DNA from: CBDAUN01 sp965214615
GTDB lineage: Bacteria > Pseudomonadota > Gammaproteobacteria > Arenicellales > JAJDZL01
DNA length: 64,000 nucleotides
Direction of reading: 5' to 3'
Assembly (NCBI GenBank): GCA_965214615.1
Contig: OZ243952.1
Span: 2,604,001-2,668,000, forward strand
Part shown: in pieces, positions 18,834-26,434 of the stretch
How positions within the stretch are numbered: the stretch's first letter is position 1
Layout of the letters: every line of letters begins with the position of its first letter
The notes under the pieces: model-generated
Database searches by the model: none
Told to the model about the DNA's origin: nothing
The model's input: the letters and a program-made list of their open reading frames with translations, nothing else
Made by a program: the position numbers and the translations under genes

Positions 18834-20276
18834 ATGAAATCATTTATCAAATTATTCGTTGCGGCCATATTGACGGCATCATGGGTCAGCGCTGCAGCAG
18901 ATGAAATGTCTGCAGCCGGCGAACCCGTCATCGGAGAGGAGGAAGCAGTACTGACTATTGCGCCTAATGTGCCGCCGCCGATCACCCGGGATCACGCGAC
19001 CAAGGTCATCGTGAATCTTGAGACTCGGGAATTGCGCGGACGCCTTGCCGACGGAGTCGAATATACTTTTTGGACATTTGGCGGCGTTGTGCCGGGGAAG
19101 TTCATCCGGATCCGCGAAGGCGATCTTGTTGAATTCCACCTTCACAATCACCCGGACAGCCGCATGCCGCACAACATCGACCTTCATGCTGTGACCGGAC
19201 CGGGCGGAGGCGCTACATCCTCATTTACCGCTCCCGGCCATTCTTCAACCTTCTCATTCAAGGCTCTAAATCCAGGGCTGTATGTGTATCACTGCGCGAC
19301 AGCTCCGGTGGGAATGCATGTGGCAAACGGCATGTACGGCCTGATTCTTGTGGAACCCAAAGACGGATATCCGCCGGTTGACCGGGAATACTACGTCATG
19401 CAGAGCGAGTTCTACACCAAGGGAAGCAACGGTGAACGCGGCTATCAGCCGTTCAGCATGGAAAAGGCCATTGCAGAAGATGCCGACTATGTCGTGTTCA
19501 ACGGTTCGGTGGGCGCGCTGACCGGCGACAACGCGATGACGGCAAAGACCGGGGAGACTGTGCGGCTGTATGTCGGAAACGGCGGCCCGAACCTTGTCTC
19601 GTCATTTCATGTAATCGGCGAAGTGTTTGACAAGGTGTACATCGAGGGCGGCGATCTTGTGAATCGCAATGTGCAATCAACCCTGGTTCCTGCCGGAGGT
19701 TCTACGATCGTCGACATGGAAATGCAGGTGCCGGGACGAATTATTCTGGTTGACCATTCGATCTTCCGGGCATTCAACAAGGGCGCTCTGGGCATGATTG
19801 AAGTCGCAGCAAATGAGGAAGCGATGCCGCAGGAGCTTTCGACAATAGTCTATTCGGGCAAGACTTCCGATGACATCTACCGACCCGAAGGCGGGGCGAT
19901 TCTCGATCTTCAAGAAGAGCAGACCCGTCGCACGGCATCAACCCAGATGGACCAGATTGAGTTTGGCAAGCAAGTGTACAACCAGGTTTGCGCTGCATGC
20001 CATCAGCCTGACGGAACGGGCATCGGTACCGTGTTTCCGCCACTGGCCAATTCGGACTGGCTCATCGATGCGGCAGATCAGGCTATCGCGGCTGTTATCC
20101 ATGGACTGTCTGGAAAGATCACCGTCAATGGCGTTGACTACAGTGGCGTAATGCCTGCGATGACCAGCCTGTCTGACGAAGATGTGGCAAACGTACTGAC
20201 CTACGTCTACAACACGTGGGGCAACCCGGGCGGCCGTATCAATGTAAGCGACGTGGCAGCGGTCAGAGGGCACTAG
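18834..20276 (+). CDS. nirK: Copper nitrite reductase with C-terminal cytochrome c domain
   Basis: NirK reduces nitrite to nitric oxide in the periplasm. The ATG at 18834 was chosen because of AGGAGG at 18821-18826; it gives 480 residues with a signal peptide (1-22). Type 1 copper ligands: H113, C154, H162 and M167. Type 2 ligands: H118, H153 and H308. The catalytic pair D116 and H259 (SSFHVIG) is present. After two cupredoxin domains comes a c-type haem domain with CAACH (386-390), so this is the tethered cytochrome type known from Ralstonia pickettii, where the haem feeds electrons to the type 1 site. nirV follows directly. No nor or nos genes are in the window. Confidence 0.96.
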   Translation: MKSFIKLFVAAILTASWVSAAADEMSAAGEPVIGEEEAVLTIAPNVPPPITRDHATKVIVNLETRELRGRLADGVEYTFWTFGGVVPGKFIRIREGDLVEFHLHNHPDSRMPHNIDLHAVTGPGGGATSSFTAPGHSSTFSFKALNPGLYVYHCATAPVGMHVANGMYGLILVEPKDGYPPVDREYYVMQSEFYTKGSNGERGYQPFSMEKAIAEDADYVVFNGSVGALTGDNAMTAKTGETVRLYVGNGGPNLVSSFHVIGEVFDKVYIEGGDLVNRNVQSTLVPAGGSTIVDMEMQVPGRIILVDHSIFRAFNKGALGMIEVAANEEAMPQELSTIVYSGKTSDDIYRPEGGAILDLQEEQTRRTASTQMDQIEFGKQVYNQVCAACHQPDGTGIGTVFPPLANSDWLIDAADQAIAAVIHGLSGKITVNGVDYSGVMPAMTSLSDEDVANVLTYVYNTWGNPGGRINVSDVAAVRGH

Positions 20277-20277
20277 A

Positions 20278-21099
20278 CTGATTCGTCATGCGCTAATTCT
20301 TCTTGCGGCGGCTGCATTCAATGCCCATGCCGAGCAGCCGCCGCAGGGGATGATCGAAGTGCCGGAGGGACGCTACGAACCTCTGTACTCCAGCAGCGAC
20401 GCCGATTTGGCAGGCGAAGAAAACGCCACCGAAGTCGTCGCGCGGTTTTTTCTGGATGAGCGGGCAGTCACAAACGCGCAGTATCTGGATTTCGTCGAAC
20501 ACAATCCTAAATGGCGGCGATCCGATGTGCCCGGACTGTTCGCCGACGACAGCTATTTGTCACACTGGAACAGCGACGGGGAACTTGGCGGCCCGACGCT
20601 TGCCGAACTTCCGGTGGTCAATGTGTCCTGGTTCGCCGGAACCGCCTACTGCCGCTGGAAGGGCAAGCAGCTGCCTACTGTAGCGCAATGGGAACGCGCC
20701 GCTTCTGCGAGCGAAACAATGGACAACGCCCGCAACGACGCGGAATTCTCTCAACGCATTCTAGACTGGTATGCCTCGCCGGCCGATCAGCCGCTGGCCG
20801 AACGCGCGAAGAAAACCACCTATCGCAATCTGTACGGCGCATGGGACATGCATGGTCTTATCTGGGAATGGACACGCGACTTCAACACTGCGATCGTCAC
20901 CGGCGAATCGCGCGGAGATTCGGGACTGCAGCGCCAGCTTTTCTGCGCAAGCGGGTCGATCGGCGCAGCCGATGCCAGAGACTACGCTTCGTTCATGCGG
21001 TTCGCGTTTCGCTCAAGCCTTGAAGGAAACTATGCGGTCGGGTCTCTAGGGTTTCGCTGCGCGATGATGCCGACAGGCAATTCATCGGACGGCAATTGA
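20278..21099 (+). CDS. nirV: NirV-like formylglycine-generating-enzyme family protein
   Basis: This protein of the SUMF1/FGE fold is commonly encoded next to nirK; its exact role is unsettled. The body reads MIEVPEGRYEPLY, then FFLDERAVTNAQYLDFVEHNP, VVNVSWFAGTAYCRWKGKQLPT, GLIWEWTRDFN, and FCASGSIGAADARDYASFMRFAFRSS (split: FCASGSIG, then DYASFMRFAFR) and LGFRCA. Codons before the first ATG (20350) encode a signal peptide, IRHALILLAAAAFNAHA. No ATG, GTG or TTG precedes that peptide. A CTG at 20278, two bases after the nirK stop, lies seven bases behind agaggg (20265-20270) and is the best start; ATT at 20281 is the alternative. The product is probably periplasmic, with 273 residues. Confidence 0.82.
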   Translation: MIRHALILLAAAAFNAHAEQPPQGMIEVPEGRYEPLYSSSDADLAGEENATEVVARFFLDERAVTNAQYLDFVEHNPKWRRSDVPGLFADDSYLSHWNSDGELGGPTLAELPVVNVSWFAGTAYCRWKGKQLPTVAQWERAASASETMDNARNDAEFSQRILDWYASPADQPLAERAKKTTYRNLYGAWDMHGLIWEWTRDFNTAIVTGESRGDSGLQRQLFCASGSIGAADARDYASFMRFAFRSSLEGNYAVGSLGFRCAMMPTGNSSDGN

Positions 21100-21187
21100 T
21101 TCCGGCCCGTATTCGGCACGGGCGATTCATGAGTGCGCCATCTCTTGTGCTCCGAGCGAAAGCCGAACTGCGCCCTGCCGTGCAGGC

Positions 21188-21817
21188 TTATTCAGTCAGC
21201 ATGCCGCGTATCGCGGCGGCAGAATTCTCAGGGGGAAGGCCCAGACCGTTTTGCTGATGCGCGGGTACTCCCTTGGAATCGAGAACAAAGATGACGTTCG
21301 AGTGTGCAAAGTCGCCATTGGCAAGCGGCTTTATACGAATTCCCAGAGCGACTGCCAGTTCCAATTCGGAGCCTTGATCTTTGGGGGCGTAGAAGTCCCA
21401 TTGACCGATTTCCTTGTCCATGCGGTATAGATTGAGCTGTTCCGGCTTGTCTCTGGCGTAGTCCATGGAAAACAGTGTGAATTGCACATCGCGCGCTTCG
21501 TTGCCCAGTTCCCGCTCGATATTCAGCATATCGTTGACGATCAACGGACATGCGTGATCGCATGCGGTGTAGATCATTGCGCCCACGGTGGGCTTTCCGG
21601 CAAGCGCTGCAGACAGAGTCTTTGGCTGGCCGTCATGATTGAGCCATAGCGAATCCAAGTGAAATACGGAGTATTCGGATATCGCATCGGCGGCCAACTG
21701 ACCGTGACCGCTGTGGTCGCCATGCCCGCCAAGTTCCACTTCGGATTGGCCTGTCGCCGCAACACTCCAGCCGGCACTGAGCAGCAATGAGAAAAAATAC
21801 GGAGTTAATCGATTCAT
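21188..21817 (-). CDS. SCO1/SenC-family copper protein
   Basis: A 209-residue exported thioredoxin-fold protein. A signal peptide spans about 1-23 (MNRLTPYFFSLLLSAGWSVA). A His-rich stretch (HGDHSGHG, 32-39) follows. The copper motif CxxxC is C86 and C90 in YTACDHACPLI, and the third ligand is the His of DFAHSN. SCO proteins deliver copper to the CuA site of oxidases, or act as thiol reductases. Here the gene converges on nirK-nirV, so a role in loading or maintaining the copper enzyme is a reasonable inference. ATG 21817 gives the signal peptide; the frame remains open upstream without meaning. Confidence 0.88.
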   Translation of the reverse strand: MNRLTPYFFSLLLSAGWSVAATGQSEVELGGHGDHSGHGQLAADAISEYSVFHLDSLWLNHDGQPKTLSAALAGKPTVGAMIYTACDHACPLIVNDMLNIERELGNEARDVQFTLFSMDYARDKPEQLNLYRMDKEIGQWDFYAPKDQGSELELAVALGIRIKPLANGDFAHSNVIFVLDSKGVPAHQQNGLGLPPENSAAAIRGMLTE

Positions 21818-21983
21818 CAAGCATTCACTCTTTCTTGCCCAGGCAGAACTTGTCATATGATTTAACGCATGGCAATGGCCAGTCCGAGGCACACGAAGCG
21901 AGTATCTGCAACCACTGTGGCTGGATCTCAGTTGCCTTCTAGTTGGCTTTTCAGTTCCGAAATCGAATTGCAACTCAGTCCGG

Positions 21984-22041
21984 TGTATCGGGCGACTGTC
22001 TCGTCTTCGACACCGTCGCGGAGCATGTTCGCCGCAGCCTC
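21984..22041 (-). repeat. 58-base perfect direct repeat, copy 1
   Basis: This stretch is identical over 58 bases to 22440-22497. Both code for the same piece of the Rpn C-terminal tail (EAAANMLRDGVEDETVARYT). Perfect identity implies a recent duplication or gene conversion. The two copies are 456 bases apart in the same orientation, so deletion by recombination between them is possible. Confidence 0.95.
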
Positions 22042-22055
22042 TATTCGACCTTGTT

Positions 22056-22139
22056 CTCTACCTTCCGCTCTACCTTCCGCTCTACCTTCCGCTCTACCTT
22101 CCGCCCTACCTTCCGCCCTACCTTCCGCCCTACCTTCCT
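22056..22139 (-). repeat. Seven 12-base tandem units encoding EGRA
   Basis: Plus-strand units ctctaccttccg (four copies) and ccctaccttccg (three, the last with a final T) follow each other without interruption. On the coding strand they give the tetrapeptide GRAE/EGRA over and over, a charged coiled-coil or helical linker. The intact paralogue has only about two degenerate units at the same place, so the array has expanded here. Twelve-base units keep the frame whatever the copy number. Confidence 0.9.
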
Positions 22140-22383
22140 CTCGACCTTGCTCTATCAAATCCTTGTCTGATTCCAGCAATACGAACAATTCGTTTTTCCT
22201 ATTCATACGACTCGTGCCTAGATTCACTGAAAATCGCGAGTCAAACTGTATTGAGGTCGCGACGGCATCCATGCCGAATTGATCCGGGACACTTCACGGG
22301 GCATTTCGAGCGCGCGTCGGATTTGGCGTGTAGCAATTGGAACCGTGAGCCTAAGGCACGAACTCAACGACGTCGAACGGCTG

Positions 22384-23331
22384 TCAGGCGCCGTTAAGCT
22401 TGCGCTTCAGATTCGAAATCGTCTTCGAAGCAAGCCCTGTGTATCGGGCGACTGTCTCGTCTTCGACACCGTCGCGGAGCATGTTCGCCGCAGCCTCGTT
22501 CAAACCCTCTGCTCGTCCCTCTACTCGTCCTTCCTGTATCAAATCCTTATCTGATTCCAACAATGCGGGCATAATTCTCTTCTCCTTTTCGACGACTCGC
22601 GTCTCTATATCAATCAGTCTATCCCAATTATAGTCAGACCGCATTTTCAAAATGTAGCGCATCACAGCACGCATGAGCCACGTGCGATCATCGTTTTCGA
22701 GCTTCAGACTGCGAGTTACAATGCCGGCAACTACGTCATCGGTCAAATCCCAGATTCGTTGCAAAATGCAAATTACGATTCCAATCGGCAAATTGTACGC
22801 CCGACGTTGCATTGCTTCGTCGTGCACATTCAAAAGCAAGCTGCAAAAATGAAACTTCATCAATTTGCCGCCAAGCTCGTCGGCTAACGCCGATGGCGGC
22901 CCTTCTACTGTTTCAAAATATTCCAGCGGCCGATTCCACTGACGCTCGACTCCGTTGTACAGCACTACCGCTAAAATCCACGCGTCCGGATGCTGGCGAC
23001 GAACCTCGCGCAAGTAGCCGGAAAGCTGGAGCAAAGTATTGCTGTCACGCACAGACTTGTGCTCGACAACAACTACCAGTTCGCGCGACTCGTCTAGCGG
23101 AACGCTGCGTACTGAGCCGATCACATCAGCGACCTGCTCTGCTCCCCGCCTGTCGAAGCGCGAAGTTGGCATCGTTTTAACCGCGTCAAGATCAAGTTCG
23201 CGCAATGAAGCCTCGGAAAGAAAGACGCGCAGCAAATGCTTGAAATATTTGCTTTGTCCGAAAACATCGCGAATCAACTTGTCATGCGGCTTGCTGCCTG
23301 ACTCGGCCTGGGCATGTGTGACTTCAACCAT
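22384..23331 (-). CDS. Rpn-family recombination-promoting nuclease / putative transposase
   Basis: The 315-residue product from the ATG at 23331 starts MVEVTHAQAESGSKPHDKLIRDVFGQ, with the family's PHDxLxRxxF motif. The PD-(D/E)XK-type core follows: ADVIGSVR with the catalytic Asp, ELVVVVEHKSVRD with E-x-K, then LLQLSGYLREV. After a long helical region it ends in a short EGRA linker and a HTH-like tail (ARYTGLASKTISNLKRKL). Rpn proteins promote RecA-independent recombination in E. coli. A TTG 13 codons upstream is possible but gives an atypical N-terminus. It is the only intact Rpn member of the three loci here. Confidence 0.88.
   Translation of the reverse strand: MVEVTHAQAESGSKPHDKLIRDVFGQSKYFKHLLRVFLSEASLRELDLDAVKTMPTSRFDRRGAEQVADVIGSVRSVPLDESRELVVVVEHKSVRDSNTLLQLSGYLREVRRQHPDAWILAVVLYNGVERQWNRPLEYFETVEGPPSALADELGGKLMKFHFCSLLLNVHDEAMQRRAYNLPIGIVICILQRIWDLTDDVVAGIVTRSLKLENDDRTWLMRAVMRYILKMRSDYNWDRLIDIETRVVEKEKRIMPALLESDKDLIQEGRVEGRAEGLNEAAANMLRDGVEDETVARYTGLASKTISNLKRKLNGA
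22440..22497 (-). repeat. 58-base perfect direct repeat, copy 2
   Basis: This is the partner of 21984-22041, inside the intact Rpn gene. Sequence outside the 58 bases is similar but not identical: the LLESDKDLI codons differ at a few positions. Confidence 0.95.
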
Positions 23332-23573
23332 CTTGCTGCCCTCTAAGCCGACGGAGCCGGAACCAAGCAAAATTTACTGTGCCGTGCGCAACCTTTCGTC
23401 GATGACAGACTAACACCCGTCATAACTTCAATGCCATCACGTTCCGCTTTCCGCGACCGATCGTCATGTCTTTAGTCATTCGCATAAGCAATGTCTATCG
23501 ACTGTGTCTCGGATTTCGGCAACACCCGCATAACTCCCAGCCCCGATTGGCAGCCAGCGACGCAGCGCCTCGG

Positions 23574-24878
23574 TCAATCCAAAGCGCTTTGCAGATAGCC
23601 AAGAATCTCGTCGACGTGATTTCGCTCCGAAATAAGCGGAGGCGCAACCAGCAGTGCATCGCCTGTCGCTTTGACGTGCATTCCTGCATGAAACAGTTTT
23701 TTCTGCATTTCAAGACCGGCATTGCCCGCTGGGCCGTTCGGCTTCAGGTCGATTCCTGCAAGCAGGCCGTACCCGCGGATATCCGTAACTTGCGAACAGT
23801 CCTGCAAGGAATACATCGCATCCAGGAAATAGTCCGAAAGCGCCGCTGCGCGGTCAAACAGATTTTCCTTCTCGTAGATGTCCAAAGTTGCCAGCCCGGC
23901 CGCACACGCCGCAGGATGGCCCGAATAGGTGTAGCCATGAAAAAATTCGACGCCGTTGCCTTCGGATTGATCGACGATGGTGTCGTAGACATCGTCCGAC
24001 ACCGCAACAGCACCCATCGGCTGCGCGGCATTGGTCAAAGCCTTGGCCATCGTAATCATGTCGGGCACGACTTCGAAGCTTTGCGACGCGAACGGCTTGC
24101 CTGTCCGGCCAAAGCCGCAAATCACCTCGTCAAAAATCAGCAGGATGCCATGCTCGTCGCATATTTCACGCAACCGGGCCAAATACCCTTTCGGAGGCAC
24201 GAGGCAGCCGGTGGAGCCTGCGATCGGCTCGACGATGCACGCCGCAATCGTATCGGCACCAAAATTCTGCACAGCCCGCTGCAGGTCATCGGCAAGGTAG
24301 GCTCCGGTTTCAGGCTGGCCGCGGACGAATCGGTTTTCGGGCAGCCAGGTGTGGCGCATGTGCGAAACTCCCGCCATGCCCAGACCGAATACATTCCGAT
24401 TCTTGACCATTCCGCTCAGTGCAGTGCCGCCCATGTTCACGCCGTGATAGGCGCGCTCACGCGATACGAAGCGCTGACGCCCTCCTTCCTTGCGCGCATG
24501 GTGATACGCCAACGCAATCTTGATGACCGTCTCAACCGCTTCAGAACCGGAATTCACAAAAAAGACCCGGTCGAGTCCTTCGGGCGTGATTTTTGCCAGA
24601 CGGCTTGCAAAATTGAACGAATGCTCATGGCCAAGCTGGAAAGGGGCCGTATAGGCGAGTTCAAGCAGTTGCCGGTGTACGGCATCGGCAATTTCCTTGC
24701 GGCTGTGACCTGCGGCGCAGCAGAACAGCCCTGACGAACCGTCGAGAATCCGCCTGCCTTCGGGTGAAAAAAGATAGACTCCCTCGCCTCGTGCGACCAG
24801 ACGGGGATCGGATTTAAAATCACGGTTGCCGGTAAACGGCATCCAATGATTGGAAAGTATTTCTGAAGCGTATCGCAT
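23574..24878 (-). CDS. tpa: Taurine--pyruvate aminotransferase (class III PLP enzyme)
   Basis: A class III aminotransferase of 434 residues. It begins SNHWMPFTGNRDFKSDPRL, typical of omega-amino acid:pyruvate transaminases. The PLP Lys is in TMAKALTNAAQPMGAV, with FDEVICGFGRTG upstream and FFVNSGSEAVET for phosphate binding. By sequence alone beta-alanine or another omega-amino acid could be the substrate. The divergent ald-xsc-pta run makes taurine the likely donor: taurine plus pyruvate gives sulfoacetaldehyde plus alanine. The ATG at 24878 faces ald across 377 bases. Confidence is high for the class and moderate for the substrate. Confidence 0.83.
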   Translation of the reverse strand: MRYASEILSNHWMPFTGNRDFKSDPRLVARGEGVYLFSPEGRRILDGSSGLFCCAAGHSRKEIADAVHRQLLELAYTAPFQLGHEHSFNFASRLAKITPEGLDRVFFVNSGSEAVETVIKIALAYHHARKEGGRQRFVSRERAYHGVNMGGTALSGMVKNRNVFGLGMAGVSHMRHTWLPENRFVRGQPETGAYLADDLQRAVQNFGADTIAACIVEPIAGSTGCLVPPKGYLARLREICDEHGILLIFDEVICGFGRTGKPFASQSFEVVPDMITMAKALTNAAQPMGAVAVSDDVYDTIVDQSEGNGVEFFHGYTYSGHPAACAAGLATLDIYEKENLFDRAAALSDYFLDAMYSLQDCSQVTDIRGYGLLAGIDLKPNGPAGNAGLEMQKKLFHAGMHVKATGDALLVAPPLISERNHVDEILGYLQSALD

Positions 24879-25255
24879 GGGTGAATCGGCCTTGAACCCG
24901 ATGATTGAAGATCATTGAATGGTGCTTGTAAAATTCCCTGCCTCTATGCCGGCGGAAATGCGGATGCCGCGAGCCCGAGCATCACCCCGGATCGCATGGC
25001 AGCCGATGTTCTTATTGTAGGATAATTTTGGATTGTGTTTCTTTCGGGATTGCGGAAAGACCGCTGAATCGACGCTGGTGATGCATGCAAATTCGACTTT
25101 GCGCGGCGATGCCGGATCAACTGGTCTACGCGTGCCATTGCAAATGCGATACGAATCACCGACCGGCAAAAACCGTAAGTATAATGGCACGCTCGCGAAA
25201 CATTCTGCGACACAATTTTTCCGCTATTGAAAGCATTTATTGACAAGGAGGCATC
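24879..25255. other. Divergent control region between tpa and ald
   Basis: It must contain the promoters of both taurine-pathway units. A strong ribosome binding site (aaggagg, 25245-25251) precedes ald. No palindrome stood out as an operator, and no regulator gene (such as the GntR/MocR-type tauR) lies beside it. AT content rises around 25010-25045 and 25190-25240. Confidence 0.5.
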
Positions 25256-26377
25256 ATGAAAATCGGAGTTCCAAAGGAATCCAAAATTGAAGAATACCGC
25301 GTCGGGCTGGTGCCCGGATGCGTTCGCGAACTGGTTGAACGGGGACATGAGGTCGCCGTCGAGACCAATGCAGGAATCGGACTGCACGCAACCGACGACC
25401 AGTATCGCTCTGCCGGAGCCTCGATCGTCGAATCCGCCTGTGATGTATTTTCCAGCGCCGATATGATCATCAAGGTGAAAGAGCCTCTCGCGCATGAACG
25501 CAAATTGCTGCACGAAGGGCAAATTCTTTTCACCTATCTGCATCTGGCCCCGGATGCCGAGCAGACCCGCGACCTCGTCGACAGCGGAGCGGTCTGCATT
25601 GCCTACGAAACCGTCACCTCAGGCAAGGGCACGCTGCCATTGCTGGCTCCGATGTCAAAAGTCGCCGGGCGAATGGCCGTGCAGGAAGGCGCATGGTGCC
25701 TGGAACGCACGCACGGAGGACGGGGCATGCTGCTTGGCGGCGTTCCGGGAGTCGATCCGGCAAAGGTCGTGATCATCGGCGGCGGGGTTGTCGGCACCCA
25801 CGCAACACATATCGCCGTAGGCATGGGAGCCGATGTATGGGTGCTGGATAAGAGCACCGATGTACTGGAAAACCATTGGAGACAGTTCGGCCGGTCCACA
25901 AACGCCGTCTTTTCAACCCGCGAATCGCTCGAAACGCACCTGCAGGACGCAGACCTGGTGATCGGAGCGGTTCTGGTTCCAGGCGCACAGGCGCCGCGCG
26001 TGGTGAGTAAGGACATGATCGGCCACATGCGGCCGGGTTCGGTCATCGTCGATGTCGCCATCGATCAAGGCGGATGCTTTGACACCTCGCGCCCCACCAC
26101 GCACTCCGAGCCGACCTATGAAGTCGACGGCGTCGTGCACTACTGCGTCACCAATATGCCCGGCGCAGTGCCCCGAACATCGACCCATGCGCTGAACAAC
26201 GTCGTGCTTCCCTACGCCATCGAACTGGCGGACAAAGGCTATCGGCAGGCGCTGAATGACAATGACCACCTGCGCGAAGGCCTGAATGTGCACAAGGGAA
26301 AAGTTACCTACAGGCAAGTCGCAGAAAACCTAAACTACGACTACTGTCCGGCGTCCGAAGCCATCAATGCACACTAG
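25256..26377 (+). CDS. ald: Alanine dehydrogenase
   Basis: Ald interconverts L-alanine and pyruvate plus ammonia with NAD. Its 373 residues match the family length. MKIGVPKESK is the classic start, IKVKEPL contains the substrate-binding Lys and TYLHLAPD the catalytic His. VVIIGGGVVGTHATHIAVGMGADV is the Rossmann turn (given here in parts: IIGGGVVGTHATHIA). The next landmark is DVAIDQGGCFDTSRPTTHSE (DVAIDQGG ... TTHSEPTY). Behind tpa and before xsc, its job is to regenerate pyruvate for the taurine transaminase and release the nitrogen as ammonium. The start has a near-perfect ribosome binding site. Confidence 0.96.
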   Translation: MKIGVPKESKIEEYRVGLVPGCVRELVERGHEVAVETNAGIGLHATDDQYRSAGASIVESACDVFSSADMIIKVKEPLAHERKLLHEGQILFTYLHLAPDAEQTRDLVDSGAVCIAYETVTSGKGTLPLLAPMSKVAGRMAVQEGAWCLERTHGGRGMLLGGVPGVDPAKVVIIGGGVVGTHATHIAVGMGADVWVLDKSTDVLENHWRQFGRSTNAVFSTRESLETHLQDADLVIGAVLVPGAQAPRVVSKDMIGHMRPGSVIVDVAIDQGGCFDTSRPTTHSEPTYEVDGVVHYCVTNMPGAVPRTSTHALNNVVLPYAIELADKGYRQALNDNDHLREGLNVHKGKVTYRQVAENLNYDYCPASEAINAH

Positions 26378-26434
26378 CGGACGCCGAAAGCAGACACATT
26401 TGATATTTTCACCCATTCAATCAAGAGTTCAATT

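Larger units (their letters stand above)
21928..22272 (-). pseudogene. C-terminal remnant of an Rpn-family gene
   Basis: Only the tail of the family is present. LLESDKDLIEQGREEGRAEGRAEG, written here as LLESDKDLI plus repeated EGRA units, is followed by EAAANMLRDGVEDETVARY and TGLSCNSISELKSQL. The same tail ends the intact neighbour at 22384-23331. The nuclease domain is missing, and the residues before LLESDKDLI do not look like the family. It is therefore a fragment left by duplication and deletion. Whether it is translated is not known. Confidence 0.7.

Noticed and set aside
22056..22139. Possible CRISPR array
   Set aside because: The 12-base units are contiguous, have no spacers and encode an EGRA linker in frame.
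23466..24734. 422-codon open frame antisense to the taurine aminotransferase
   Set aside because: A shadow of the sense gene, with no ribosome binding site or family features.
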